DNA of 64,000 bases from Paramicrosporidium saccamoebae. Taxonomy: Eukaryota; Rozellomycota. Positions 39,561 to 49,471 of the stretch are shown piece by piece. The notes beneath the pieces are model-generated. The model was given only the letters and a program-made list of their open reading frames with translations. It ran no database searches and was not told the DNA's origin. The first letter of the stretch is position 1. Every line of letters starts with the position of its first letter. The DNA lies in NCBI GenBank assembly GCA_002794465.1, contig MTSL01000117.1, positions 3,135 through 67,134 on the forward strand, written 5' to 3'. The position numbers were made by a program, and so were the translations under genes.

Positions 39561-41792
39561 ATGCTAGTCACTCCGTCCTTGGTGCTGTGCGCCTTCTTTG
39601 GTGTATCTGTGGGGGAGCTCCATGTGCATGTCGGCACCCACATTCAGAAATATAGTGTCGGTACTGACATTTCCCCGTTAAGCCTTGGCCGCTCCCTCCT
39701 CCTTCTCCCTCTCACGGCTACAGTTCGATTTGAACACTTAACTGCCAAGGAAGCTGCCATCCTCCCTTCTCCTGTCTGCTCCCGCATTGATATTAATTGC
39801 TGGTGTGACTGTTATCGTGATCTTGGTGTCAAGGACTATTTGATGAATCATTTCAGTGCCGACTGCGTGCGAGCTATACCAAAGAATCTTTTTGCGGGGT
39901 TGCGGGCAGAGGACATGCCCATGTTAGGAGAACACTTTTTGGCGGCGATGGATGTGGCACAAGTGACAATGATTAAGGAGGAGAGCAGAGCAGGATTAAG
40001 TGAGAAACAGATGATGGCGCTACTAAAATCAGATATGAATGGATTGGTCGAGGCTGGCACCAATTGTGCAGCATTGACAGAAAAAGACATTCGTCGGATT
40101 AGTGACAGTCCTACCATGGTTAAGGCGCTGACGGCCAACTGTGTAAAGCACGTTGGCGCGCTTCTCGCTGCAGTCGGACCAAAGATTTTTGCCGACACTC
40201 AATTATTCAAAACGACCACACTCTCCCAACTGATCCATATTCCACGTCGTTACATTACCACCTCCCTGGTACAGCGGATTCTTGACTCTGGTGCAAAGGC
40301 GTGTGTTGGTCTGACTAGTGAGGCATTGTCCCTGATCCCAGCGGACAAGATTCATAGACTTGGCAAGGATTGTTGGAGGCTTGCCACTGCTGGGAGATTT
40401 GTACCATTTACCATTAGTGCCAAGATTGTTCAAAAGCTACCTGATACGGCGTGGAGTGCCGTATCTGCACGCTTTCTCAGGACTTTGGAGATTGAGGGAC
40501 GCTTCTCGCACGCTTCTGTCAAGGCTCTAATCTCCAATGTGGCAAAGGACAATATCAAGGCTTGTGTGGCTGTAGAAGGACTAATCCGGGCACTACAGAC
40601 TCCAGCTGTCGTTGCTCTTATTTCGCCTGAATGTCTGCTGAAAATCAGCCCTAAACATCTCGGACAAATCAAGGACAGTCGAATAATCAATGCTTTCCCA
40701 GCCGCCGCTATAAAGGCTCTTCATTCGAAACAAGTCGCCGCCATCCAACCAAAAATATTTGAAGAGCTTTCGGAATCTCACATAAAGACGCTCAGTGAAG
40801 GAGTTGGCTGTTCTGGTCTTGGATCGGAGCAGCTCACTGCTCTCGGACAAAAGTGGCGCCGCTTATCCTTGCTGTCTTCGCGATGCGTTGCAAAGATTCC
40901 GCTACAAAAAGTCCTGGCATTGTCCGACGAGTTAATTGGCGCATTCTCCGATCAAGCATTTTCCCACCTACACAGGCTAGAGTTTGACGAGGACGCCAAT
41001 ATTGCCAAGATGCTGACATTAATGCGTCCTGAGCAGATCAAGACACTTGGAGAGGCCCAGAAAGATGAACTGCATCTCTGTCATAATCTACAAATGGACG
41101 TCTCGTCTGTGCTTTCCGGAAATGAAAGCCTACACTCTTCTAAGAGAAAGAGCGCTCTTGGTCCTATTCTAGCAGCCGGCTGTCTGCATGTCCTTCATCC
41201 TTTGAGTATGGCCACGATTGCTCAAACGGATGTCCGTTATCTCGGAGAATCATTTGTCGCTGCCATCAATAGGCCAGCGGCGATTTCTGAGTTGCCAGAG
41301 TCGCTCTTTGCCACATTTAGCCAGAAGCATGTAGACAGCTTCAAGCCGACGGCCTGTTCTGGACTCTGTTCCGAGCAACTGACCAAGCTAGCGCCTTCCG
41401 TTAAGCTAACTAACACCGCTTGTATCGAACGCATGCATCCGCAAGAGTTAGTAAACCTCTTCAAGGCTAGCCGAGCTACTCTTCCAGAAAATATTGCCAC
41501 CATCCTGACTTCTGCCCATCTTCTTCTGATGGATTATTCCGATCTTGCGCCCACTGATTATAAATATCTTGGCAAAAATGTCCCCGAAGCCCAGAATCCC
41601 TGCCATTCCATATCTGCTACCAAGGTCAACATTGATTTTTGGAAGCAAGTGGATGAATATTGTGTAGCCTCGTTGAACGATCTGGAAAAGGTAAACTTTG
41701 CAGAGATCAAAGAGGCTGTTGCTGTTGGAAAGCTGGCTTTGATAGATAAAACCAAAGCCGAGGTATTGCGTACAAATGGATGGGTTCTATAA
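39561..41792 (+). CDS. Large secreted leucine-rich repeat-type protein without C-terminal anchor (family member 4)
   Basis: 743 residues, ATG at 39561. Signal peptide MLVTPSLVLCAFFGVSVG. The body is made of 22-26-residue units rich in Leu/Ile/Ala with regularly placed Cys: CLLKISPKHLGQI-type helices such as CIERMHPQELVNLF, CSGLCSEQLTKLAPSVKLTN and LGQKWRRLSLLSSRCVAKIP. Units repeat an SEQLxxLG motif (GLGSEQLTALGQKW). It lacks the hydrophobic tail of members 1-3 and ends in a mixed helix, so it may be fully secreted. Repeat style and flanking element suggest the same family. Function unknown. Confidence 0.8.
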   Translation: MLVTPSLVLCAFFGVSVGELHVHVGTHIQKYSVGTDISPLSLGRSLLLLPLTATVRFEHLTAKEAAILPSPVCSRIDINCWCDCYRDLGVKDYLMNHFSADCVRAIPKNLFAGLRAEDMPMLGEHFLAAMDVAQVTMIKEESRAGLSEKQMMALLKSDMNGLVEAGTNCAALTEKDIRRISDSPTMVKALTANCVKHVGALLAAVGPKIFADTQLFKTTTLSQLIHIPRRYITTSLVQRILDSGAKACVGLTSEALSLIPADKIHRLGKDCWRLATAGRFVPFTISAKIVQKLPDTAWSAVSARFLRTLEIEGRFSHASVKALISNVAKDNIKACVAVEGLIRALQTPAVVALISPECLLKISPKHLGQIKDSRIINAFPAAAIKALHSKQVAAIQPKIFEELSESHIKTLSEGVGCSGLGSEQLTALGQKWRRLSLLSSRCVAKIPLQKVLALSDELIGAFSDQAFSHLHRLEFDEDANIAKMLTLMRPEQIKTLGEAQKDELHLCHNLQMDVSSVLSGNESLHSSKRKSALGPILAAGCLHVLHPLSMATIAQTDVRYLGESFVAAINRPAAISELPESLFATFSQKHVDSFKPTACSGLCSEQLTKLAPSVKLTNTACIERMHPQELVNLFKASRATLPENIATILTSAHLLLMDYSDLAPTDYKYLGKNVPEAQNPCHSISATKVNIDFWKQVDEYCVASLNDLEKVNFAEIKEAVAVGKLALIDKTKAEVLRTNGWVL

Positions 41793-42008
41793 GTAGTAAA
41801 GTCTAAATACAAATATAAAGTACTTCCAGTCCGAAGATGACAATATAATATGAGCTGTATCCTGAGGACAATTGCCCTTGATGGGCTCTTTTTGTTGGAC
41901 GAGACAATATAATGTGTTTTGCAGTCTAAACATCAAGTTATCAGGACGCTAATACATAACTGTAAAGTAGCGAAACGGTTAGCTGGGGATTTGTTGCTAT
42001 GCTATCAA

Positions 42009-42073
42009 ACTGTGACATAGAAGACTGATTAGTTGGGTACTTGAGGATAGTTCCCTAGTTTGGAAAAGGGATA
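42009..42073. repeat. Fragment of the element interior outside the left terminal repeat
   Basis: GTGACATAGAAGACTGATTA and TAGTTCCCTAGTTTGGA match the interior of copy 1 (17819-17882) in direct orientation, just before the left terminal repeat of copy 2. It suggests nested or rearranged insertions at this site. Confidence 0.65.
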
Positions 42074-42078
42074 ACCAT

Positions 42079-42488
42079 GTCGCGTAGTGGGGATAATACT
42101 ACGGACTTTGTCACTACTATTTATTTGGGAGGCAAGGGAACTCTATTATTATCAATTTGTAAGTCGTTTTATAGTCTCCCGAGTTGCATAGTAGTAATCC
42201 TCAAATGGTAAGATATAGATCTCATTACCCTTCGTCGATTGTTCTGATTATCCCTTTTGCAAACTAGAGAACTATTTCCAAAAGACATACTAATCAGTCT
42301 TCTACGTCACAACCAGAACAATCGATCAAGGATGGTGGGATCTATATCTTTATCATTTTATGATTATCATGTTGTTTGTGAAACTATAAATGGGTCGTTG
42401 GATTGACCGAATAAATTCTCTTCTCTTCTCGTCCCATCTCGTCTCTTTCCGCCTGACAAAGTCCGTGGTATTATCCCCACTACGCGAC
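42079..42488. mobile_element. MITE-like terminal-inverted-repeat element, copy 2
   Basis: 410 bp with ends GTCGCGTAGTGGGGAT and a CGGACTTTGTCA box, matching copy 1 (17677-18042); about 34 nt of the terminal repeats pair almost perfectly. Its left half (about 42168-42314) is the reverse complement of copy 1's interior and its right half is in direct orientation, giving a fold-back structure. No coding frame inside. It lies 287 bp after the stop of the secreted-protein gene. Confidence 0.75.
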
Positions 42489-42645
42489 AAAATGCTGACA
42501 CTCTATCCATGTTTTAACTTATTGACACCGTTATCATGCTTCCATCACGCAACACGATCATTTTATCACTTTACTCGATAACAATCCGCTGCTTAAGCAG
42601 TCAATTAACCCCCCATACCAATCCTATTAGTATTGTGGCTCAAAT

Positions 42646-42909
42646 TTACAAGTCTTTTTCCATTACTGCTTCTACAGCCACTTGACTCGGTTCACAGTTT
42701 TCATTGGGCCCCTCCCCGCCAATTGGTAGAGATGGGGGCTCCTGGTCATACTTTATGAGCAGCTCGGCCAGCATCTTTAGCGGCCGTTCGGGCTTTTCTT
42801 GAAGAATACGCTGCAACGATAGGTACAATGCAGGAATGACACTGTCCAGATATTGGTGGTTCTGCGACCTTTGGAGGGCTTCCATGTTTTTTCTCTGCAG
42901 CGCCGTCAT
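42646..42909 (-). CDS. DPY-30/Sdc1-like protein
   Basis: 87 residues, ATG at 42909. The DPY-30 motif is clear: YLDSVIPALYLSLQRILQEK, then PERPLKMLAELLIKYD, matching the YL-x3-V-x2-L-x2-GL-x6-RP-x-x-P-x-x-FLA-x-L pattern. DPY-30/Sdc1 is a dimeric subunit of COMPASS/MLL H3K4 methyltransferases and binds Ash2 (Bre2). The flanks are short and acidic. It is divergent from RPA135, with 163 bp between starts. Confidence 0.85.
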   Translation of the reverse strand: MTALQRKNMEALQRSQNHQYLDSVIPALYLSLQRILQEKPERPLKMLAELLIKYDQEPPSLPIGGEGPNENCEPSQVAVEAVMEKDL

Positions 42910-43072
42910 CCTCTTTGTAGCTTTCTAGCATTCAGTCATAAGTAGTCTAAATGTACATTTTCTGTATCATCATGCCCCACTGCGGATGTTCGCTTCCGAC
43001 TAACCATGGTTCATAAATAAAAGGGAAATTCTTTACTATTGTTTCGAGCTGCCGGGGGTCGCATTTTCTGGG

Positions 43073-46000
43073 ATGGCTGAGGACCGGAAACTCCCCTCTT
43101 CCCAGTCGCTGCCCAGCAGTTTTGAAACACTCAAATTCTATAATTCTGCGCGACATCCCTCCAGCGCCGAATCCGACACGCCGCGTGTCCACGAACTCAT
43201 CCGTCCACACATTGACTCCTTCAACGCCATATTCGACGATGGTTTGTTGGACCGTTCAGTGGCAAATCTCGAAGTGCGGGAGAGCGAGGACGGCCGAGGG
43301 AATAGACTGCGATTTTGGTTGGAAGATGTGCAGGTGGGAAAGCCTCTGCTGTCAGAACGCGAGGTGTGTTCTCTGAATCGATTCCTCTATCCGAATGAGT
43401 GTCGCGAGAGGGGGGTGACTTACAAGGGGAAGATGGGAGCCAAGCTGATGTGGTCTATTAATGACGGGCCGGTGAAGAGTGAAGTCAGGGCGATCGGATC
43501 CATGCCCATCATGATTCGTTCCAACCGATGCCACTTGGAGGATTTGTCGCCAAAGCAGCTGGTGGCGAGACGCGAAGATGCAGAGGAGCTGGGTGGCTGT
43601 TTTGTTGTAAACGGAATTGAAAGACTGATGCGTCTTTTGATTGCGGCACGTCGAAATCATCCAATGGTCCTGTTCCGTCCATCCTTGGCCAAACGTGGGC
43701 CAATGTATTCCCAATACGGTTTGCAGATCCGGTGTGTCAGAAATGACGAGTCTTCACAGACCATCTACTTGCATTATCTGAATAACGGTGCCTGTATGAT
43801 GCGTGTCCACATTCGCAAGGCCGAGTATCTGATCCCATTAATGTTAGTGATGAAGGCGCTGGTGGATACCAACGATAAGGAGATTATGGAGAGTGTCCTC
43901 CACGGAGATGTAGAAAATACGTTCATCTCTGGCCGTGTGGAGGGCATGTTGCGCGAGTTTAAAAAGGAACAGCTATTTAGTAGGAAACAATGTCTGGAGT
44001 ATCTTGGCGAGAGGATGGTCACTGTGCTAAACATGAGTTCTGATGCGACCAAAGAAGAGATTGGCAAAGAATTCCTACGCCGATATGTACTGGTTCATTT
44101 AGAGGACAACTTGGACAAATTTAATCTATTCACTGCCATGGTGAGGAAGCTGTATGCAGTTGTGGGAGACCAATGTTGTGCTGATAATCCCGATTCTCCC
44201 ATGAATCATGAAATCCTACTGACTGGACAGGTCTATTGCAACTATTTAAAGGAGAAATTGGACGATTGGCTGACATCGATCAAGCTGACGATTGCCACAG
44301 ATCTGCGCCGCACTCCCGCCAGCGTTGATTTTGGTGGGGATGCGTCGTATGTAAAAAAGATATTTGCCAAGGTCCCAGCCGACATTGGTAAGAAGCTCGA
44401 GTATTTCCTGGCTACAGGCAATCTTGTTTCCAATACGGGAATGGATCTGCAACAAACCTCGGGATACACGGTGGTGGCAGAAAAGCTGAATTTCATGCGA
44501 TATCTGGCACATTTCCGGGCTGTCCATCGTGGAGCCTTTTTTGCGGAATTGAAGACGACGACAGTTCGCAAGTTGCAGCCTGAAGCGTGGGGCTTTATGT
44601 GTCCCGTACATACTCCTGACGGTGCGCCCTGTGGTCTCCTAAATCACATGAGTCATAGCTGCAAGGTTGTCACTACGGGAGCCTCCAAGGACGACGTTGA
44701 GGCCACGGTGCCAATTCTCATTAGTCTTGGCTGTCTACCGGTGGGACGACATGGACGACGACCTGCTGACACTTATCCCGTAATGGTCGATGGCCGTTGG
44801 TGTCTAAATATCCGTCCCGACACAATCATCTCAGTGGCCAAACAGCTTCGTAACTTTAAGGCCCAAGGGATGATCCATGAGATGATTGAGATTGCCGCCA
44901 TTCCTCCCTCCAATGGGGGGTTGTACCCAGGACTGTATCTTTTCACCGGTGCCTCTCGAATGATGCGACCCGTGCAGATTCTTGCTGTCCCTGAGAAGAG
45001 CATCCACATTGGCACATTGGAGCAGGTGTATTTGGATATTGCCGTCAAACCAGAAGAAGTCATCAAGGGTGTCACCGAGTTGGTGGAGCTGCAAACGACA
45101 AATTTCCTCTCTGTGGTGGCCAATCTGACACCATTCCCCGACCACAATCAGTCGCCGCGTAACATGTATCAATGTCAGATGGGTAAACAATCCATGGCCA
45201 CTCCTCTCCATAATTATCCGCATCGGACGGACAACAAACTTTATCGTCTACTCAATCCCCAATCGCCCATTGTACGGACCATGCATCATTCTCGTTACTG
45301 TATGGATCACTATCCTACAGGCGCCAATGCAGTGGTGGCAGTCATATCATATACGGGATATGACATGGAAGACGCCATGATTTTGAACAAGAGCAGTTAT
45401 GAGCGCGGCTTTGGTCACGGTATTGTCTATAAGAGCGAATTCTATGATATTTCTGACCGAAATGTGCGTGGCGAGCCCAAGTCTCACTTTTTCGGAGTCA
45501 AAGACGCCAAATTTGTTCCCAAGACATTGGAGATTGATGGCTTGCCTGCGGTGGGCCAGAAGGTGTCACCCGACGATGTGCTCTTCTCTGTCAATGACGA
45601 AGCCACGGGACAGACGCGAGTGGAGCGCTACAAGGGCTTTGAAGACGCCTACATTGAGGAGGTCCGTTTGTTGGGAGACGACAATGGCGAGGGTCCTTTA
45701 CAAAAGGTTAATATCAAGTTCCGCATTCCCCGCAATCCGATCATTGGCGACAAGTTTTCCTCACGTCACGGTCAGAAGGGTATCTGCAGTCAAAAGTATC
45801 CAACAGTAGACATGCCTTTTACGGAAACGGGCATGACCCCCGATGTGATTATCAATCCCCATGCCTTCCCCAGTCGTATGACGATTGGAATGTTTGTGGA
45901 GAGCATGGCAGCCAAGGCCGGCTCTCTTCATGGGATTGCCCAAGATGCAACTCCCTTTACATTCTCGGAAAAGGATACGGCTGCCGAGTATTTTGGGGAG

Positions 46001-46507
46001 CAGTTGAAAAGTGCCGGCTACAATTATTATGGAAACGAGCCCATGTACAGTGGCATCACCGGTGTGGAGATGAAGGCGGACATTTACATTGGCGTGGTAT
46101 ATTATCAGCGTCTGCGTCACATGGTGTCGGACAAATTCCAGGTGCGTACCACTGGACCGGTGCATAATCTCACCCAACAGCCGGTGAAGGGACGCAAACG
46201 GGCAGGTGGTATTCGTTTCGGTGAGATGGAACGTGATTCGCTATTAGCTCACGGAGTATCGTTCCTTCTGCAGGATCGCCTGATGAACTGCTCCGACTAC
46301 TCACAGGCATATGTGTGTCGACGATGTGGAAGCATTCTCAGTCCAATTGCGCAGGGCGGGAGGTTGGATATGGGCGTTCCAAAGGTCCATTGCCATACCT
46401 GCAACAAGGGCGATGCATTGGATGTGATTGCGATTCCGTTTGTGTTTAGATATCTTGCGGCCGAACTGATGGCCATGAACATTGACATTAAGTTGCACGT
46501 AAACTAG
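43073..46507 (+). CDS. RNA polymerase I second-largest subunit (RPA135)
   Basis: 1144 residues, single exon. Pol I class is shown by FRAVHRGAFFAELKTTTVRK and LQPEAWGFMCPVHTPDGAPC with GLLNHMSHSCK; Pol II and III differ here. The hybrid-binding block GDKFSSRHGQKGICSQKYPT and the C-terminal zinc finger (CRRCGSILSPI ... VHCHTC) are intact. With RPA190 it forms the catalytic core making pre-rRNA in the nucleolus. Length matches yeast A135 (1203) minus small loops. The ATG is 163 bp from DPY-30's divergent start. Confidence 0.96.
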   Translation: MAEDRKLPSSQSLPSSFETLKFYNSARHPSSAESDTPRVHELIRPHIDSFNAIFDDGLLDRSVANLEVRESEDGRGNRLRFWLEDVQVGKPLLSEREVCSLNRFLYPNECRERGVTYKGKMGAKLMWSINDGPVKSEVRAIGSMPIMIRSNRCHLEDLSPKQLVARREDAEELGGCFVVNGIERLMRLLIAARRNHPMVLFRPSLAKRGPMYSQYGLQIRCVRNDESSQTIYLHYLNNGACMMRVHIRKAEYLIPLMLVMKALVDTNDKEIMESVLHGDVENTFISGRVEGMLREFKKEQLFSRKQCLEYLGERMVTVLNMSSDATKEEIGKEFLRRYVLVHLEDNLDKFNLFTAMVRKLYAVVGDQCCADNPDSPMNHEILLTGQVYCNYLKEKLDDWLTSIKLTIATDLRRTPASVDFGGDASYVKKIFAKVPADIGKKLEYFLATGNLVSNTGMDLQQTSGYTVVAEKLNFMRYLAHFRAVHRGAFFAELKTTTVRKLQPEAWGFMCPVHTPDGAPCGLLNHMSHSCKVVTTGASKDDVEATVPILISLGCLPVGRHGRRPADTYPVMVDGRWCLNIRPDTIISVAKQLRNFKAQGMIHEMIEIAAIPPSNGGLYPGLYLFTGASRMMRPVQILAVPEKSIHIGTLEQVYLDIAVKPEEVIKGVTELVELQTTNFLSVVANLTPFPDHNQSPRNMYQCQMGKQSMATPLHNYPHRTDNKLYRLLNPQSPIVRTMHHSRYCMDHYPTGANAVVAVISYTGYDMEDAMILNKSSYERGFGHGIVYKSEFYDISDRNVRGEPKSHFFGVKDAKFVPKTLEIDGLPAVGQKVSPDDVLFSVNDEATGQTRVERYKGFEDAYIEEVRLLGDDNGEGPLQKVNIKFRIPRNPIIGDKFSSRHGQKGICSQKYPTVDMPFTETGMTPDVIINPHAFPSRMTIGMFVESMAAKAGSLHGIAQDATPFTFSEKDTAAEYFGEQLKSAGYNYYGNEPMYSGITGVEMKADIYIGVVYYQRLRHMVSDKFQVRTTGPVHNLTQQPVKGRKRAGGIRFGEMERDSLLAHGVSFLLQDRLMNCSDYSQAYVCRRCGSILSPIAQGGRLDMGVPKVHCHTCNKGDALDVIAIPFVFRYLAAELMAMNIDIKLHVN

Positions 46508-46534
46508 ATTAGAATACATTAGCATGGTGTTGAT

Positions 46535-46570
46535 GTTGCGTAGTGGGGATAAAGCAGTGGATCTATAAAG
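46535..46570. repeat. Solo end of the inverted-repeat element
   Basis: GTTGCGTAGTGGGGAT, one mismatch from the terminal repeat of the two MITE-like copies, followed by AAAGCAGTGGATCT resembling the next part of that repeat. No partner end was found nearby; probably a remnant. Confidence 0.5.
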
Positions 46571-46779
46571 GTACAAAGTCTCCATTTATCTGTAGTATCT
46601 GATATGTAATCCTACACTACTGGAAAAGTATAAAGTAGTGAATTTTGTCCATCGAACTATGACCATTATATGTAATATGGGATCTTTACACTGCTCCAAG
46701 ACAATACTTCTCACCGTCTACTACTTCACACTATTGCAAAATGTAATTTAAAAAGGACACTTTTCCCTTTTCGGCGAAA

Positions 46780-49308
46780 ATGGCGGCGGGCGGTTACTCC
46801 TCGACAACTATTATTGCCGATGAACAATTCATTGAACGGCAGCGACTATTTGAAGACTTTTTGGCGTCAGACCGACACGATTACAAAGAACGCATCCGAG
46901 GCCTGCTCAAGACGCAGGGACGTCGACTGATCATCAACATTAATGACCTGCGTCAGACAAACGCAGAATTGGCTACAGGTCTGTTACGCACGCCGTTGGA
47001 ATGGCTTCCCCCGCTGGAGGTTGCATTGCGCGAAGTAGCGACAACGTTGAATGAGACGAGCTACGAAATGGACCTGGGGAAGGTGCAATTGCATGTGGGC
47101 TTTGAGGGCAGCTTTGGGGCGCTGCATACGACACCGCGTCATCTGTCGGCAGCATTACTGTCGCATATGGTGTGTCTGGATGGAATAGTGACAAGCTGCT
47201 CGCTGGTACGACCCAAACTTTTACGCTCAGTGCATTACTCGGAGCCAAGAAAGGCATTTCTCATGCGCGAATATTGGGATGCAACAATGCTGGGGGGAGG
47301 GGTGACGGCATTAAACTATCCTACTGGAGGAGAGGACCGGCTGGTTTCTGAATTTGGACTGTGCACATACCGCGACTATCAGACAGTGTCGATGCAGGAG
47401 ATGCCAGAAAAGGCACCGGCAGGACAGCTGCCACGGAATGTGGACGTGGTGTTGGATGATGACCTGGTGGATGCTGTGAAACCAGGAGACCGAGTGCAGA
47501 TTGTGGGAGTTTACAAGAGTCTAGCAGGCTCCAGTCAAAATGCCTCCACAATCCCCGCCACCTTCCGTGCTGTGCTTATTGGACTCGGCGTAAAATTGAT
47601 AGGAGCTGATGCGCAAACACCGACGCTTTCAACGGACGATATGCACAACATCCGAGCAATGGGTCGTCGTCGCGATGTCTTTGATTTGCTATCGCGGTCT
47701 CTAGCGCCTTCCATCTACGGCCACGAGTTTGTAAAGAAGGCGGTGCTATTGATGTTGTTGGGCGGAGTGGAGAAGAATCTGGCTAATGGTACCCATTTGA
47801 GAGGCGATATCAATTTAATGTTGGTGGGTGATCCATCGACGGCCAAATCGCAGATGCTGCGTTTTGTGCTTGCATTGGCGCCTTTGGCCATTGCCACCAC
47901 CGGACGAGGATCTTCGGGGGTGGGTTTGACCGCTGCCGTCACTACAGACAAGGAGACAGGTGAACGACGATTGGAGGCTGGAGCCATGGTATTGGCCGAT
48001 CGGGGCATTGTGTGCATTGACGAATTTGACAAAATGTCCGATATGGATCGTGTGGCCATCCACGAAGTGATGGAACAGCAAACAGTAACCATTGCCAAGG
48101 CGGGAATCCATGCCAGTCTGAATGCACGTTGTGCCGTACTGGCAGCAGCCAATCCAATCTGGGGCCAATATCGGGAGACGGCGTCGCCGCAGGAAAACAT
48201 CCGACTGCCTGATTCGTTGCTGTCCCGTTTCGATCTGTTGTTCATCATCTTGGACACTTCGGATCCGGAGCACGACCATCGAATCTCGTCCCACGTGCTC
48301 AAGATGCACCGTTTCATCCCCACTGGTCTTACTGAGGGTCAGCCGATCAGTGAGAATACGCGCACCACCGATTCAGACGATGAGGAGGAACGCGGTGTGG
48401 GGACGGCCGTCTTTCAAAAACATTATGGTGTGGGGGAGGAGGACGCAGACGATGAGATTTTGACCATTCCGTTCCTCAAAAAGTACATTCATCATGCTAA
48501 ATCTATGGCGGCCCCGGTGCTGACTAAGGCGGCCACTGATTGCATTGTCACGGCCTATTCCGAATTTCGTCAGAAACGCGATGCCGAGGCGGGTCATACG
48601 GAGGCCAAGACTTTTCCCGTGACACCGCGTACTCTGGAGACACTGATCCGTCTGGCCACTGCCCATGCCAAGGCGCGTCTCTCTGCCCGAGTAGAACGGA
48701 AGGATGCACGAATGGCCGTGGAGATGGTGCAATTCTGTCTCTACAAAGAGGTCAAGAAGAAGCCATCCAAGCGACGTCGCAAACAAGCCAATGACGACTC
48801 TGGCACTGAAAGCAGTGACAATAGTGATCATAGTGATGAAGACACAAAAGTAGAAAAGGACGAAATGGCTGCTGTTATGGAAGATCCAGCTTCATTACAA
48901 GGACTGACACTTGAGGAGGTGGGAAGCACAATGGCCAGTGCATCGATTGTGGAACACCCAACCTCTATTCCCCCCACCCAAACTCAGACCCAAAGTCAGA
49001 GTCAAAATTACATTGACTCGGCCAGTCTGGAAGGCACATTTGTGGAGCCATCCCAGGATTCCCTTCCAATTGCCACACAGCCCACCGAAGAGGTCAGTCG
49101 GGCAGTACGGGCAGCCCTACATCGTCTCCGCTCTGCCTCCACCTCGGCTGTCTTTGCCACCAACATTTCCGATGTGCATGCCGAGATTGCCAAAGAAGAT
49201 CCGCCTCTTGCCGCCTCGTTGATGGCGGATGTTCTCATGGCGGTGGTCCAAGAGATGCAGCGTCTCAATCAGGTCATGATCTCGGATGGCGTCATTTACA
49301 TTATTTAA
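46780..49308 (+). CDS. MCM3: MCM3, replicative helicase subunit
   Basis: 842 residues, single exon. MCM AAA+ core: Walker A GDPSTAKSQMLRF, Walker B CIDEFDKMS, sensor 1 AANPIWGQY and arginine-finger block SLLSRFDLLF. MCM3 is indicated by NPIWGQYRETASPQENI and RLPDSLLSR; the N-terminal domain lacks a complete zinc-finger Cys set, as in MCM3. An acidic/basic Ser-rich tail (about 660-760) with KKPSKRRRKQ may be a nuclear-localisation signal, as found at the MCM3 C-terminus. It forms the MCM2-7 ring with MCM5 and MCM7 as neighbours. The ATG follows a TCGGCGAAA stretch that resembles an E2F-type site. Confidence 0.95.
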   Translation: MAAGGYSSTTIIADEQFIERQRLFEDFLASDRHDYKERIRGLLKTQGRRLIININDLRQTNAELATGLLRTPLEWLPPLEVALREVATTLNETSYEMDLGKVQLHVGFEGSFGALHTTPRHLSAALLSHMVCLDGIVTSCSLVRPKLLRSVHYSEPRKAFLMREYWDATMLGGGVTALNYPTGGEDRLVSEFGLCTYRDYQTVSMQEMPEKAPAGQLPRNVDVVLDDDLVDAVKPGDRVQIVGVYKSLAGSSQNASTIPATFRAVLIGLGVKLIGADAQTPTLSTDDMHNIRAMGRRRDVFDLLSRSLAPSIYGHEFVKKAVLLMLLGGVEKNLANGTHLRGDINLMLVGDPSTAKSQMLRFVLALAPLAIATTGRGSSGVGLTAAVTTDKETGERRLEAGAMVLADRGIVCIDEFDKMSDMDRVAIHEVMEQQTVTIAKAGIHASLNARCAVLAAANPIWGQYRETASPQENIRLPDSLLSRFDLLFIILDTSDPEHDHRISSHVLKMHRFIPTGLTEGQPISENTRTTDSDDEEERGVGTAVFQKHYGVGEEDADDEILTIPFLKKYIHHAKSMAAPVLTKAATDCIVTAYSEFRQKRDAEAGHTEAKTFPVTPRTLETLIRLATAHAKARLSARVERKDARMAVEMVQFCLYKEVKKKPSKRRRKQANDDSGTESSDNSDHSDEDTKVEKDEMAAVMEDPASLQGLTLEEVGSTMASASIVEHPTSIPPTQTQTQSQSQNYIDSASLEGTFVEPSQDSLPIATQPTEEVSRAVRAALHRLRSASTSAVFATNISDVHAEIAKEDPPLAASLMADVLMAVVQEMQRLNQVMISDGVIYII

Positions 49309-49369
49309 GTGCACTAACAGTAAATTATTTTGTAAAACGATCGTAGTGGGTTGGATCTATCTGCAGATA

Positions 49370-49471
49370 CACGTAACGCCAAGGATCAATGACTATTGCA
49401 TCCAATTTATGTAACAGGTCGATACCACTTATAAATACATGTGACGCTAAGGATCAATGCCTATTCCATCT
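49370..49471. repeat. 36-nt direct duplication near a gene end
   Basis: ATACACGTAACGCCAAGGAT (about 49370) recurs as ATACATGTGACGCTAAGGAT (about 49436), 66 nt apart, with the following CAATG-CTATT-C-ATC also repeated. The second copy runs into the 3' end of the DUF1640 gene. Confidence 0.7.

Larger units (their letters stand above)
41793..42645. other. Intergenic region with element remnants
   Basis: 853 bp between the secreted-protein gene and DPY-30, mostly element sequence (42009-42488). The rest is AT-rich with no gene or RNA gene seen. Confidence 0.5.

Noticed and set aside
42947-43210. Minus-strand frame of 87 residues over the RPA135 start
   Set aside because: It overlaps the RPA135 coding start on the other strand and has no family features.
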